Positions 39,134-47,986 are shown, counted from the stretch's first letter. The stretch: DNA of 64,000 nucleotides from Pseudomonas graminis (GCF_013201545.1 NZ_CP053746.1:2445001-2509000), one strand, 5' to 3'. The notes: generated by a model not told the origin, from the sequence alone. Numbers and translations are program-made.

Positions 39134-40135
39134 ATGCCCACGATTCCCTTATTGATTTGCGACGACTCCAACATGGCGCGGAAGCAGCTGATGAGATCCT
39201 TGCCGCCTGAGTGGGACGTTTCAGTGACCACGGCAACCAATGGCCGTGAAGGGATCGAGGCGATTCGTCAGGGTTTGGGCAGCGTGGTGTTGCTGGATTT
39301 GACGATGCCGGACATGGACGGCTACGAGACGTTGGCCGCCATTCGCGCGGAAAGCCTGCAAGCCAGCGTCATTATTGTCTCCGGCGACGTTCAGGAAGAG
39401 GCGGTGCGTCGTACCCTCGAACTGGGCGCACTCGCGTTTCTGAAAAAACCGGCCGATCCAGATCAGCTGCAGCAGACCCTTCAGCGGCTGGGCTTGCTGG
39501 GGGAGAGCGCCAATCAGTGGGGCGCCCCGGCATTGAGCGTCGACCAGACCCCCATCAGTTTCAATGATGCATTCCGCGAGACCGTGAACGTCGCGATGGG
39601 CCGCGCGGCCGCATTGCTGGCGAGGGTGTTAGGGGTGTTTGTGCAACTGCCGGTGCCCAACGTCAATATGCTGGAAGTAGGCGAGTTGCACATGGCGTTG
39701 TCCGATGCCCAGGCCAACGACCGGCTCACGGCGGTGTGTCAGGGCTATATCGGTGGCGGCATCGCCGGCGAAGCGCTGTTGTTGTTTCATGACTCGGAAA
39801 TCGCCGACATGGCGCAGTTGATGAAAATCGACGATGCCGACTACTCTGACATGGAGATGTTGCTGGATCTGTCTTCCATCCTGATCGGAGCCTGCCTGAG
39901 CGGCATTGCGGAGGAGCTCGACGTCGCATTTTCCCAAAGCCACCCCCAGGTTCTGGGCTTGCATAGCGGCATTGAAGAGCTGATCCGTCTCAATGAGCGG
40001 CGCTGGAAGAAGACGCTGGCTGTGGAGATTAGTTACAGCCTGGAAGGCCATAACATCCATTTCGATCTGTTGATGTTGTTCACCGAGGACTCGGTCGAGC
40101 TGCTGTCGCGGAAACTCGCCCATTTGATGAGCTGA
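39134..40135 (+). CDS. Response regulator with C-terminal CheC-like domain
   Basis: 333 residues. Receiver domain (1-120) with acidic pair Asp10/Asp11, phospho-acceptor Asp55 in LLDLTMPD, Ser83 and Lys105. The C-terminal part (about 140-333) resembles CheC/CheX phosphatases: the helix FRETVNVAMGRAAALLARVLG carries the ExxN pattern (Glu149, Asn152), while the second repeat reads DLSS (Asp245, Ser248) and seems degenerate. CheC proteins dephosphorylate CheY-P, so this may reset itself or a partner. There is no DNA-binding domain. The diguanylate cyclase gene follows after 3 bp, so the two probably work together. Confidence 0.8.
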   Translation: MPTIPLLICDDSNMARKQLMRSLPPEWDVSVTTATNGREGIEAIRQGLGSVVLLDLTMPDMDGYETLAAIRAESLQASVIIVSGDVQEEAVRRTLELGALAFLKKPADPDQLQQTLQRLGLLGESANQWGAPALSVDQTPISFNDAFRETVNVAMGRAAALLARVLGVFVQLPVPNVNMLEVGELHMALSDAQANDRLTAVCQGYIGGGIAGEALLLFHDSEIADMAQLMKIDDADYSDMEMLLDLSSILIGACLSGIAEELDVAFSQSHPQVLGLHSGIEELIRLNERRWKKTLAVEISYSLEGHNIHFDLLMLFTEDSVELLSRKLAHLMS

Positions 40136-40138
40136 TTC

Positions 40139-41098
40139 ATGAACGATCGTATCGATTTCAAGGAATTGCACTGGCTGCTTACCGTGACGCAGAACATCGA
40201 CGTCGGCGTGGTGGTGCTGGATCAGGAATACCGCGTGCAGGTCTGGAACACCTTCATGGAGAACCGTTCCGGGATACTGTCGTATGAAGCGGCGAACCGT
40301 TCGTTCTTTTCGTTATTTCCGGAGATCAACGAACGCTGGCTGAAGAACAAGATCGACAGCGTGATTACCCTCGGCACGCCAGCGTTCACGATCTGGGAGC
40401 AGCGCCCTTATCTGATTCATTTCAAGAGCTACCAGCCCATCACCGGGCAAGAAGACTTCATGTACCAGAACACCACGATGTATCCCCTGCGGTCGACGAC
40501 CGGGGCGGTGACCCATGTGTGCCTGGTGATCTACGACGTCACCGATGTGGCGACGAACCGTCTGCAATTGCAGGCGGCCAACCGCGAGCTGCAGAAGCTG
40601 TCGAGCACCGACCGCCTGACCAGCCTGTACAACCGCGGCCACTGGGAAGAAGCATTGCGTCTGGAGCATGCACGGCACGTGCGGTACGGCTCGTCGGCGG
40701 CTTTGGTGATGTTCGACATCGACCACTTCAAGCGCGTGAATGACACCTTTGGCCATCAATGCGGTGATCGGGTGATCCAGCGGGTGGCGGACGTGGTGCG
40801 TGAGCACATCCGTGACGCTGACATCGCCGGCCGTTACGGTGGCGAAGAGTTCGCAGTGCTGCTGCCGGACACCGACAAGCAGGGGGGCGCCATGTTTGCC
40901 GAGCGTCTGCGCGCCGCCGTCGAGGCGCTGGACGTCATGCAGGAAGGCGAAGCCATTCATTGCACGATCAGCCTGGGTGTCGCTGACATGACCTCGCCGA
41001 TGGACGACTACAAGATGCTGATCGAACGGGCGGATCAGGCGCTGTACGAATCCAAGAAAAACGGGCGCAATCGCGTGTCAGTGGATGCCTCGGATTGA
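40139..41098 (+). CDS. PAS-GGDEF diguanylate cyclase
   Basis: 319 residues, no membrane segment. A PAS-like sensor (about 12-135) is followed by a short coiled linker (140-152) and a GGDEF domain (153-315). The active site reads GGEEF at 234-238; RDAD at 225-228, five residues before it, fits the RxxD inhibitory site for c-di-GMP. It should make c-di-GMP from GTP with product inhibition. It is 3 bp downstream of the response regulator, and a bidirectional terminator closes the unit. There is no receiver domain of its own, so regulation by the neighbour is plausible. Confidence 0.9.
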   Translation: MNDRIDFKELHWLLTVTQNIDVGVVVLDQEYRVQVWNTFMENRSGILSYEAANRSFFSLFPEINERWLKNKIDSVITLGTPAFTIWEQRPYLIHFKSYQPITGQEDFMYQNTTMYPLRSTTGAVTHVCLVIYDVTDVATNRLQLQAANRELQKLSSTDRLTSLYNRGHWEEALRLEHARHVRYGSSAALVMFDIDHFKRVNDTFGHQCGDRVIQRVADVVREHIRDADIAGRYGGEEFAVLLPDTDKQGGAMFAERLRAAVEALDVMQEGEAIHCTISLGVADMTSPMDDYKMLIERADQALYESKKNGRNRVSVDASD

Positions 41099-41123
41099 AG
41101 GCGACTACGCAGGCACCGACAGT

Positions 41124-41150
41124 AAAACGCCCTCACTAGGAGGGCGTTTT
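41124..41150. terminator. Bidirectional terminator between the cyclase and the TRAP operon
   Basis: AAAACGCCCTC-ACTAG-GAGGGCGTTTT, a perfect 11-bp stem with A- and T-runs on the two sides, between convergent genes. Confidence 0.92.
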
Positions 41151-41182
41151 CAGTTCAACAGCTTTTCTTTTTGTCACCGTAA

Positions 41183-42463
41183 TCACAGCACCACGCTTGG
41201 CAGCCACAGCGAGATTGCAGGAATGTACGTCACCGCCATCAGTACCAGGAAAAGTGCGACATAGAAGGGAAGCAGCGCTTTCACTGTGGCCTCAATTGTG
41301 ACCTTGCCCACCGCAGCGCCGACGAAGAGCACGGCCCCCACAGGCGGCGTGATCAAACCGATGCCCAGGTTGACCAGCATGATCATCCCGAAGTGCACCG
41401 GATCGACGCCGATGCCGACGATCACCGGCAGCAGAATCGGGGTGAGGATGAGGATCAACGGCGCCATGTCCATTACCGTGCCCAGCAGCAACAACATGAC
41501 GTTGATGCACATCAGGATCACGTAGCGGTTGTCCGACAGCGTCAGAAACGCCGTGGTGATCTTCATCGGGATTTCCATCAGCGTCAGGATGTAACCGAAG
41601 CTGGCGGCGAAACCGATCAGGATCATCACGATGGAAACCGTGCGCACGGCCCGATGCATCAGCTTTGGCAGGTCGCGCCATTTGTAATCGCGGTAGATGA
41701 ACATGGTGACGAAGAACGCCCACAGCACTGCGATCGCTGCGGACTCCGTGGCCGTGAACACGCCCGACAAAATGCCGCCCAGGATGATCACCATCGCCAT
41801 CATGCCCCACAGGGCTTCACCGGCGATTTTCAACGCCTTGCGCAGCGGTATCACCTCGCCTTTCGGGTAATTACGCTTACGGGCGAAGATCATGCACAGC
41901 ACCATCATCACGGCGCTGAGCAACAGGCCTGGCATGATCCCGGCCATGAACAGCGACGCGATCGACACCGTGCCACCGGCGGCCAGCGAGTACAGTACCG
42001 AGTTATGGCTGGGCGGTGTCAGCAATGCTTGCACTGAACCACTCACCGTCACCGCCGTAGAGAAGTCCCGCGGATAGCCGTTGCGCTCCATCTCCGGAAT
42101 CAGCACCGAACCCACGGACGCCGTGTCGGCAACCGACGAGCCGGAGATGGCGCCGAAGAACGTCGAGGCAACGATGTTCACCAGCGACAGGCCGCCGCGC
42201 ACGAAGCCCACCAGAACACCGGCGAACGCCACGAGCCGACGGGACATCCCGCCCTCGGCCATGATCGCGCCGGCCAGTACGAAGAACGGGATCGCCAGCA
42301 ACGAGAACTTGTTCACGCCACCCGCGACTTGAATCATCAGCGCGTCGAACGGGATCTCGATCCACCACGCGCCGATCAGTGCAGACAGGCCGAGGGCGAA
42401 CGCCACCGGCATGCCGATCAGGATCAGTGCGATGAAGCTGCCCAACAGAATAAATGCGTCCAT
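41183..42463 (-). CDS. dctM: TRAP transporter large permease (DctM), uronate cluster
   Basis: 426 residues with about twelve membrane segments and the DctM family pattern (FFVLAGAIMAEGGM; ISGSSVADTASVG; ITPPVGAVLFVGAAVG). It forms the Na+-coupled substrate path with DctQ. The start is one of two adjacent ATGs, 42466 or 42463; I prefer 42463, with AAGAGG 7 bases upstream. It overlaps the dctQ stop (ATGATG over TGA), so the two are translationally coupled. The genes upstream point to hexuronates as substrate. Confidence 0.92.
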   Translation of the reverse strand: MDAFILLGSFIALILIGMPVAFALGLSALIGAWWIEIPFDALMIQVAGGVNKFSLLAIPFFVLAGAIMAEGGMSRRLVAFAGVLVGFVRGGLSLVNIVASTFFGAISGSSVADTASVGSVLIPEMERNGYPRDFSTAVTVSGSVQALLTPPSHNSVLYSLAAGGTVSIASLFMAGIMPGLLLSAVMMVLCMIFARKRNYPKGEVIPLRKALKIAGEALWGMMAMVIILGGILSGVFTATESAAIAVLWAFFVTMFIYRDYKWRDLPKLMHRAVRTVSIVMILIGFAASFGYILTLMEIPMKITTAFLTLSDNRYVILMCINVMLLLLGTVMDMAPLILILTPILLPVIVGIGVDPVHFGMIMLVNLGIGLITPPVGAVLFVGAAVGKVTIEATVKALLPFYVALFLVLMAVTYIPAISLWLPSVVL

Positions 42464-42990
42464 CATGCTGCCTCTTCGCTGGATTCGACCACGTCGTAAC
42501 TCACCACCCGACGGTGACGCTGGTCCCCCAGAAACAGCTTCTCCAAAACGAAAATCAGCGTCAGTACGCCGCCGATGGGAATCGGCAGATAGGAGATGCC
42601 AACCCGCAGCGCAGGCATCTCGCCCAGAAACTGGTTCCAGGTGTTCAGGCACAGCTTCATGCCCTTGACCGCCATGAACACGCAGACCACCGCCATGAGA
42701 AGTTGCACCAGCACAGCGGCGGCGTTACGCGCGGCTTCCGGCAAGCGGTCGGTGGCCATATTCACGGCCATGTGCGCGCCGGCCCGATAACTCGCGGCGG
42801 CGCCGAAAAAGGTGAACACCACCATCAGCAGAATGGCGGTCGGTTCCGGCCAGCTGGAGCCGGTGCCCAGGACGTAGCGGGCGAAGATGCCCCACGGAAT
42901 GATCAGCGCCATGGTCAGCATCGACAGGCCCGCGATCCCGATGCAGAGGCGATACAGTGCGTCATTGAAGCGCAGAATCGTGTTTTTCAT
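42463..42990 (-). CDS. dctQ: TRAP transporter small permease (DctQ)
   Basis: 175 residues with four membrane helices (about 18-38, 52-72, 92-112, 135-155) and the family segment GIFARYVLGTGSSWPEP. It pairs with DctM in the membrane. I start at ATG 42990 (MKNTILRFNDALYR); the frame extends upstream without support. It overlaps dctM and is 63 bp after dctP. Confidence 0.92.
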   Translation of the reverse strand: MKNTILRFNDALYRLCIGIAGLSMLTMALIIPWGIFARYVLGTGSSWPEPTAILLMVVFTFFGAAASYRAGAHMAVNMATDRLPEAARNAAAVLVQLLMAVVCVFMAVKGMKLCLNTWNQFLGEMPALRVGISYLPIPIGGVLTLIFVLEKLFLGDQRHRRVVSYDVVESSEEAA

Positions 42991-43053
42991 AGGCTCACCA
43001 CAACGACGGTGAACGGCCGGGGCCGCCACCGCAGTGCTATCGGGCTGAAGGAC

Positions 43054-44037
43054 TTATTGAACGGCTTCGATGCGCTTCATCAGGTCAGCGTAAGGCGCGC
43101 CATGTTTGGCCCGCACCTCGGCTGTCGCGTCATAGAAGGCTTTCTTCTGGTCAGGCGTCAGCGTGATGAACTCGACGCCCGCCGCCTTCAGCTTGGCCTC
43201 GCTCTCGGCTGACTTCTTGTCCCACAGCACGCGTTCTTCAGCCTGGGCTTCGACCGCCAGCTTCTTCACCAGCGTCTGTTGCTCCGGGTTCAGCTTTTCC
43301 CAGGCGGCTTTGGACATCACCACCGGCTCCGGCAGGATCAGATGCTCGGTGAGGGTGTAGAACTTGGCGTTCTGATAGTGGTTGTGTTCGAGCAGGGTTG
43401 GCATGTTGTTTTCAGCGCCGTCGATCACGCCAGTCTGCAGCGCGCTGAAAATCTCGCCTGTCGCCATGGCAATGCCGTTGCCGCCCATTGCGTTGATGGT
43501 GTCGATGAACACGGGGTTGCCTTGCACGCGGATCTTCATGCCCTTGAGGTCGGCGAGGGTGCGTACCGGTTTCTTGGTGTAGAGGTTGCGTGTGCCGCCG
43601 TCCATCCAGGCCAGTGCGACCAGTTTGGCTTCGGAGTTAGTGATCTTGTCGAGCATCTCCTGGCCGATCGGGCCATCAATCACGTGGCGCATGTGGGCGT
43701 GATCGCGGAACACGAAAGGTAGGTTAAATACGTTCACGTCCGGTACCACCGGCCCGACGATGCCGAGGCTGATGCGGGTCATCTGGACGGCGTTGGCCTG
43801 GACCTGTTCCACGACTTCCTTCTCGGAGCCAAGCACGCCGCCAGCGAACATCTTGAAGCTGATCTCGCCTTTGCTTTGCTCTACCAGCTTTTTGCCCATG
43901 TCCTGTTCAGCGACAACGGGCGGATAACCTGCGGGGTGCACTTCAGCGAATTTGATTTTGATGTCCGCCAGCGCTGTGTTCGAGAGGCACAGCGCGAAAG
44001 GGAGTGCGGCGAGGAGCAACTTGCGTTTGAAGTCCAT
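43054..44037 (-). CDS. dctP: TRAP transporter substrate-binding protein (DctP), probable uronate binder
   Basis: 327 residues. Signal peptide of about 24 residues ending in TALA, then a DctP/SBP_bac_7 fold: VEQVQANAVQMTRISLG, KGMKIRVQGNPVFIDTINAMGG with the carboxylate-binding Arg, and TGVIDGAENN. It captures an organic acid in the periplasm for DctQM. Its position between an aldonolactonase gene and the membrane subunits, downstream of uronate dehydrogenase, suggests glucuronate/galacturonate. Binding specificity itself is not readable. Confidence 0.92.
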   Translation of the reverse strand: MDFKRKLLLAALPFALCLSNTALADIKIKFAEVHPAGYPPVVAEQDMGKKLVEQSKGEISFKMFAGGVLGSEKEVVEQVQANAVQMTRISLGIVGPVVPDVNVFNLPFVFRDHAHMRHVIDGPIGQEMLDKITNSEAKLVALAWMDGGTRNLYTKKPVRTLADLKGMKIRVQGNPVFIDTINAMGGNGIAMATGEIFSALQTGVIDGAENNMPTLLEHNHYQNAKFYTLTEHLILPEPVVMSKAAWEKLNPEQQTLVKKLAVEAQAEERVLWDKKSAESEAKLKAAGVEFITLTPDQKKAFYDATAEVRAKHGAPYADLMKRIEAVQ

Positions 44038-44119
44038 GGATGTTCTCCGGTGTTGTTATTGTTTTTTCAGATCGAACGGTGAAGCGGTGCTGCGGCGTAG
44101 CGGTGGCCGAATGTGTGGC

Positions 44120-45007
44120 TCAGCCCTTGAACAGGGGTTCTTCGAGTCCCTTGACGCCAGGGTTTAGCGCAAACACGCCACCGGCCAGGGGCTGGTCGCT
44201 GAGGTCGCCGCCGGGGCGGATGGACGTGACGTACAGGGTGTCCAGATTCGAGCCGCCGAAGGCGCACATGGCGGGCTTTTTCACCGGCACACTCAGCGAG
44301 CGATCCAGCTCGCCCGCAGGCGTAAAACGATGGATCACGCCTTCATCGTTGCCGCAGATCCAGTAGCAGCCCTCGGCGTCCACCGCTGCGCCGTCGGGGC
44401 GGCCGGCGTGTTGATTCATGTCCACGAACAGGCGGCGGTTGTGCGGCGTGCCGGTGTCGGTGTCGTAATCAAACGCCCAGATCTTCTGCACGGAAGGGTG
44501 TGAATCGGAGAGGTACATGACGCGGCCGTCCGGGCTGAAGCCCAGGCCGTTGGGTACAATCATGTCGGCAAGCTGGGCAGTCAGCGGCTCGGTCTGGCCG
44601 GCGCTGTAGCGATACAGCGAACCCACGGCCAGTGCCTTCGTCATGTCCATGAACATGGTGCCGGCCCAGAAGCGGCCCTGGCGATCGCAGCGACCGTCGT
44701 TGAAGCGCATGTTGTCATTCGCGTGCTCGACGCTGCTGAGCAGTTGCGTGGTGACAGTGCCATCGTCCTGGAGATGAAGGCGGAACAGGCCGCTCTCCAT
44801 GCCGGCCAGCCAGCTGCCGTCCCCGTAGCGAGCGATGCAGGCGAGCATCTCCGGCGTTTCCCAACTCGTGGTGAGACCGTCTTGCGGGCTCCAGCGATGG
44901 AGGCGACGGGCCGGAATGTCGACCCAGTAGAGCGCCTGTTCCTGGGCGTTCCAGACCGGCGATTCACCGGTCGCGTTACGTGCATCGAGAATCAGCTCTG
45001 CGTCCAT
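44120..45007 (-). CDS. SMP-30/gluconolactonase family lactonase, probable aldarolactonase
   Basis: 295 residues, a six-bladed SMP-30 beta-propeller. Metal-site segments visible: ATGESPVW with the conserved Glu, NDGRCDRQGRFWAGT and NGLGFSPDGRVMYLSDS. Such enzymes hydrolyse sugar lactones; directly behind uronate dehydrogenase the likely substrate is glucaro- or galactarolactone. Start is uncertain: ATG at 45007 (MDAELILDARN) matches the family; ATG at 45016 adds three residues. It follows udh by 66 bp. Confidence 0.88.
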   Translation of the reverse strand: MDAELILDARNATGESPVWNAQEQALYWVDIPARRLHRWSPQDGLTTSWETPEMLACIARYGDGSWLAGMESGLFRLHLQDDGTVTTQLLSSVEHANDNMRFNDGRCDRQGRFWAGTMFMDMTKALAVGSLYRYSAGQTEPLTAQLADMIVPNGLGFSPDGRVMYLSDSHPSVQKIWAFDYDTDTGTPHNRRLFVDMNQHAGRPDGAAVDAEGCYWICGNDEGVIHRFTPAGELDRSLSVPVKKPAMCAFGGSNLDTLYVTSIRPGGDLSDQPLAGGVFALNPGVKGLEEPLFKG

Positions 45008-45073
45008 GACGATCATTCCGTGATTTTTATTATAAGAGGCCGACTTCACAGTTGGCCTGGTCGTCGTTGAGTC

Positions 45074-45898
45074 TTACTCGTCGCCAAACGGCCCGGACGC
45101 CACGAACGCACCGCCCTGGTACACCATGGCGGGGTCGTCGGAAGCCGGCATCGGCTGCGCTTCGACCTTGGCGCGAAACTGCTCGGAACTGTCTTTCGGC
45201 TGATAGCCCAAGTGATTGGCCAGGCGGTTGTCCCACCAGACCGTGCTGTTGTCCGAAGCGCCATAAACGATGGTGTGGCCGACGTTCGGAGTGAACAGTC
45301 CGCGTTCGATCAGCTGGGTCAGGTCGCCGTAGCTCAGCCAACTGGCGAGCATGCGGCGGTTCTGTGCTTCAGGGAATGAGGAGCCGATGCGGATGCTGAC
45401 GGTCTCGATGCCGTAGCGATCAAAGTAGAAGCTGGCCATGTCTTCGCCGTAGGACTTCGACAGACCGTAGTAGCTGTCCGGGCGACGCATGGCGCTGGCG
45501 TCGATGACTTCATCCTGACGGTAGAAACCGATGACGTGGTTAGAGCTGGCGAAGATCACCCGCTTCACGCCATGTCGGCGCGCCGCTTCGTAGATGTGGA
45601 AGATGCCGCAGATGTTCGGGCCGAGGATCTCTTCGAAAGGGCGCTCTACCGAGACGCCGCCAAAGTGGACGATGGCGTCCACGCCTTCGACCAACTGGTG
45701 GACTGCGTTTTTGTCGGCCAGGTCGCAGATCTGGATTTCTTCGCGGGGGCCGGCCGCCGGTGCCATGTCGGCGATATCGGAGAGACGCAGGATCTTGGCA
45801 AACGGACGCAGGCTTTCGCGCAGGACTTTACCGAGGCCGCCAGCGGCGCCCGTCAGCAAAATGCGGTTGAGCGGGGCCTGGGCGTTGAATTCAGTCAT
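45074..45898 (-). CDS. udh: Uronate dehydrogenase
   Basis: 274 residues, the length of characterised Udh enzymes of P. syringae and Agrobacterium. Atypical SDR/epimerase fold with NAD-binding TGAAGGLG (16-23), Asp60 region ICDLAD, and the Tyr144/Lys148 pair in SYYGLSKSYGED. It oxidises D-glucuronate and D-galacturonate with NAD+ to the aldarolactone. First gene of the leftward udh-lactonase-TRAP operon. A partial palindrome at 45942-45954 is 44 bp upstream of its start and may be the operator. Confidence 0.92.
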   Translation of the reverse strand: MTEFNAQAPLNRILLTGAAGGLGKVLRESLRPFAKILRLSDIADMAPAAGPREEIQICDLADKNAVHQLVEGVDAIVHFGGVSVERPFEEILGPNICGIFHIYEAARRHGVKRVIFASSNHVIGFYRQDEVIDASAMRRPDSYYGLSKSYGEDMASFYFDRYGIETVSIRIGSSFPEAQNRRMLASWLSYGDLTQLIERGLFTPNVGHTIVYGASDNSTVWWDNRLANHLGYQPKDSSEQFRAKVEAQPMPASDDPAMVYQGGAFVASGPFGDE

Positions 45899-45941
45899 CG
45901 TGGGAAGCCCTGATTCTGATGTTGTTTTTATGGTGTCATCG

Positions 45942-45954
45942 GTTGTCGTATGAC
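45942..45954. promoter_or_regulatory. Putative operator upstream of udh
   Basis: GTTGTCGTATGAC, an imperfect palindrome resembling the better palindrome at 47836-47848 (GTTGTCGTACAAC; 11 of 13 positions identical). Shared presence ahead of the udh operon and ahead of the porin suggests a common regulator, probably GntR-type and encoded elsewhere. The remaining gap 45899-46271 contains REP sequences and no ORF. Confidence 0.5.
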
Positions 45955-46100
45955 GCTTGCGGGATTATCAACAGGGCCCGCAAATTTTGTCAACGCGACG
46001 AAGGTGTAAGCCTTCTGACGCCTGTCTGAAATGTCCGTCCGAACTGCGCAGATGCCCAGAGAATGCCGCGCCGTCACGTTGCACTGCGACGCCCGACGCT

Positions 46101-46174
46101 TTCCCGGCTAAACCCGGTCCCACCAGGGACCAGGGGTATGCATGCCGATGGTGGAACCGGCTTCGGCCGGGAAG
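46101..46174. repeat. REPIN-like inverted REP pair
   Basis: TTCCCGGCTAAACCCGGTCC is mirrored by GGAACCGGCTTCGGCCGGGAA about 27 bp further on, together forming an inverted pair of REP elements typical of Pseudomonas intergenic DNA. It lies between udh and the porin stop. Confidence 0.8.
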
Positions 46175-46220
46175 AGGCCAGTTCGAGCAGCATCACCTTT
46201 GCGGAGTGACGCCCAAGGTC

Positions 46221-46243
46221 TTCTCGGCTAAAGCCGGTTCCAC
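46221..46243. repeat. Single REP element
   Basis: TTCTCGGCTAAAGCCGGTTC, same family and orientation as the left REP at 46101. It ends 28 bp after the end of the porin gene. Confidence 0.75.
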
Positions 46244-46271
46244 TGGCTGCGCGCAACGACGTTTGAGCCTC

Positions 46272-47528
46272 TTACATCAGCGAGATTGGATAGCTCACAA
46301 AGACCCGGTTTTCGTCGAACTCGTTGGTGCTGTAGTCACGCCGCATCGACGAGTTTCGCCACCGCACGTTGAGGCTCTTGAACGTGCCGCTCTGGACCGT
46401 ATAGGCCAGCTCGGACTCGCGTCCCCACTCCTTGCCGTCAGTCACGGTGCCGGTGTGCACGTTATCGCCGCTGATGTAGCGGTTCATCATCGTCAGGCCG
46501 GGGATGCCGAATATCGCGAAGTCCAGGTCGTGACGCAGTTGCCAGGAGCGCTCCTTGGCATTGTCGTAGCTGGAGTTGTAACTGTCGTTGGCCAGGGTGC
46601 CGCCGCTGGTGCCATTGACGCGCATCCACTGGTCATCGCCATAGACCTTCTGCAGGCCGAGGTAGACGGTGTTGCCTTCGTAGTTGGCGGACAGCATCGC
46701 GTAGGCGGTCTTGTTATCCAGCTCGCCGGCCAGCTTGTTGCCGTCCTCTTTGCCGAGGAAGTAGCCCAGGTTGGCGCCCAGGGTCCAGTCACCGATTGGC
46801 TGCTTGTGGATGAGGTTCAGAAACTCCTGCTGATAGACGTCTTCCAGCTGCGCGTACCAGAGCCCGACCTGGGTGCGCTTCTCGTTGAAGGTGTATTCGC
46901 CGCCGCCGAAGTTAAAGCGGTCCGACTTGAACGCGGCGGATTTACCGTTCATGAACATGTCTTCCATGCTCGCGTCGTTGCGTGGGCTGTTGCCGCGGAA
47001 CTGGCCGCCGTACAGCGTGAGGCCGGCGATTTCCTTGGAGGTGATCTGCCCGCCGCGAAAGGTTTGCGGCAGCGACCGGCCGTCATCGGAACGCAGTATC
47101 GGCAACACTGGCATCCATTCGCCAATCTTCAATTCCGTATTGGAAAGCCGCGCCTTTGCTGCCACACCGAGGCGGCCGAAGTTGTCGGCGGGGCGTCCGT
47201 CATCATGGATAGGCAACAGTTGAGTACCGCCGGTGCCTTTGCCGCCGTCGAGTTTTTGCGAGTACAGGCCCAGCACATCGAGGCCGAAGCCAACCGTGCC
47301 CGGGGTAAAGCCCGATTTCACATCGAGAATGAAGTTTTGCGTCCATTCTTCGGCGTAGTTCTGCGGGTTCGCCGCGTTGGTGAAGTTGCGGTTGAAGTAG
47401 GCATTGCGCAGGTTGAGCGTGGCCTTGGTGTCATCGATAAAACCTTCAGCGAGGCTCATCAATGGCAGGCTGAAGGCGACGCTGCCAGCGCCAAGCAACA
47501 GCCACGAACGGTTGGTCTGGATCTTCAT
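46272..47528 (-). CDS. OprD-family outer membrane porin
   Basis: 418 residues with a signal peptide of about 27 residues (SLPLMSLA before EGF). The mature protein has alternating beta-strand pattern, the OprD opening GFIDDTKATLNLRNAYFNR, and WQLRHDLDF and MNRYISGDN segments of the family. OprD-type channels take up carboxylates and amino acids. The neighbouring uronate genes make hexuronate or aldarate uptake likely. It has its own upstream region with the shared palindrome, and REP elements separate it from udh. Confidence 0.92.
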   Translation of the reverse strand: MKIQTNRSWLLLGAGSVAFSLPLMSLAEGFIDDTKATLNLRNAYFNRNFTNAANPQNYAEEWTQNFILDVKSGFTPGTVGFGLDVLGLYSQKLDGGKGTGGTQLLPIHDDGRPADNFGRLGVAAKARLSNTELKIGEWMPVLPILRSDDGRSLPQTFRGGQITSKEIAGLTLYGGQFRGNSPRNDASMEDMFMNGKSAAFKSDRFNFGGGEYTFNEKRTQVGLWYAQLEDVYQQEFLNLIHKQPIGDWTLGANLGYFLGKEDGNKLAGELDNKTAYAMLSANYEGNTVYLGLQKVYGDDQWMRVNGTSGGTLANDSYNSSYDNAKERSWQLRHDLDFAIFGIPGLTMMNRYISGDNVHTGTVTDGKEWGRESELAYTVQSGTFKSLNVRWRNSSMRRDYSTNEFDENRVFVSYPISLM

Positions 47529-47667
47529 TTCTTATTGTTCTCCCTTTCTGCTGACAAAACGGTCCCGCACCGAAGGTCGCCGCCGAGGCGCCGCAGGTGT
47601 GGACGGGGGTGCTCACGTCACCGGTTTTGAATGAGGCTCACTGCCTGATCGAAACGGCCGTCGCTGA

Positions 47668-47799
47668 TCAATCGCTCGCGGGTGCGTCGGCGAAAACACA
47701 CGCGCGCACAGGCACGAGAGAGGCAGGTGGAACACAAAGAGAGGGGGAGGTGTGGCGGATAACGCGGGGCGACAGGCGCCGATTGACTGTCATCGTCAT
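47668..47799 (-). CDS. Short leader-like ORF upstream of the porin (43 aa)
   Basis: ATG at 47799 with AAAAGGA 8 bases upstream encodes 43 residues (MTMTVNRRLSPRVIRHTSPS at the start, arginine-rich, two cysteines) ending at TGA 47668. It lies between the shared palindrome and the porin start 140 bp downstream, where a leader peptide or regulatory small ORF could act. Length and composition alone do not prove coding; chance is a real alternative. Confidence 0.35.
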   Translation of the reverse strand: MTMTVNRRLSPRVIRHTSPSLCVPPASLVPVRACVFADAPASD

Positions 47800-47835
47800 G
47801 GAAGCATTCCTTTTTATTTTTGTTATCGGTTATGC

Positions 47836-47848
47836 GTTGTCGTACAAC
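47836..47848. promoter_or_regulatory. Palindromic putative operator upstream of the porin
   Basis: GTTGTCGTACAAC inside CGTTGT-CGT-ACAACG. It resembles the site before udh. It is 308 bp before the porin start and 191 bp before the ABC binding-protein start, so which gene it controls is open; the match to the udh site favours the porin. Confidence 0.5.
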
Positions 47849-47986
47849 GCGATTTGGAGTATCGGCAGAGATCTGTACGCTGTCAACGCGCCAGCTCGGG
47901 AAACTCGCCAGCGGTCGTCCTCCCAGGCTTACCAACGGTCACGGGCGGATATTGCGAACCCCCTGTTTCTCTGCTAATTTCAAAAA

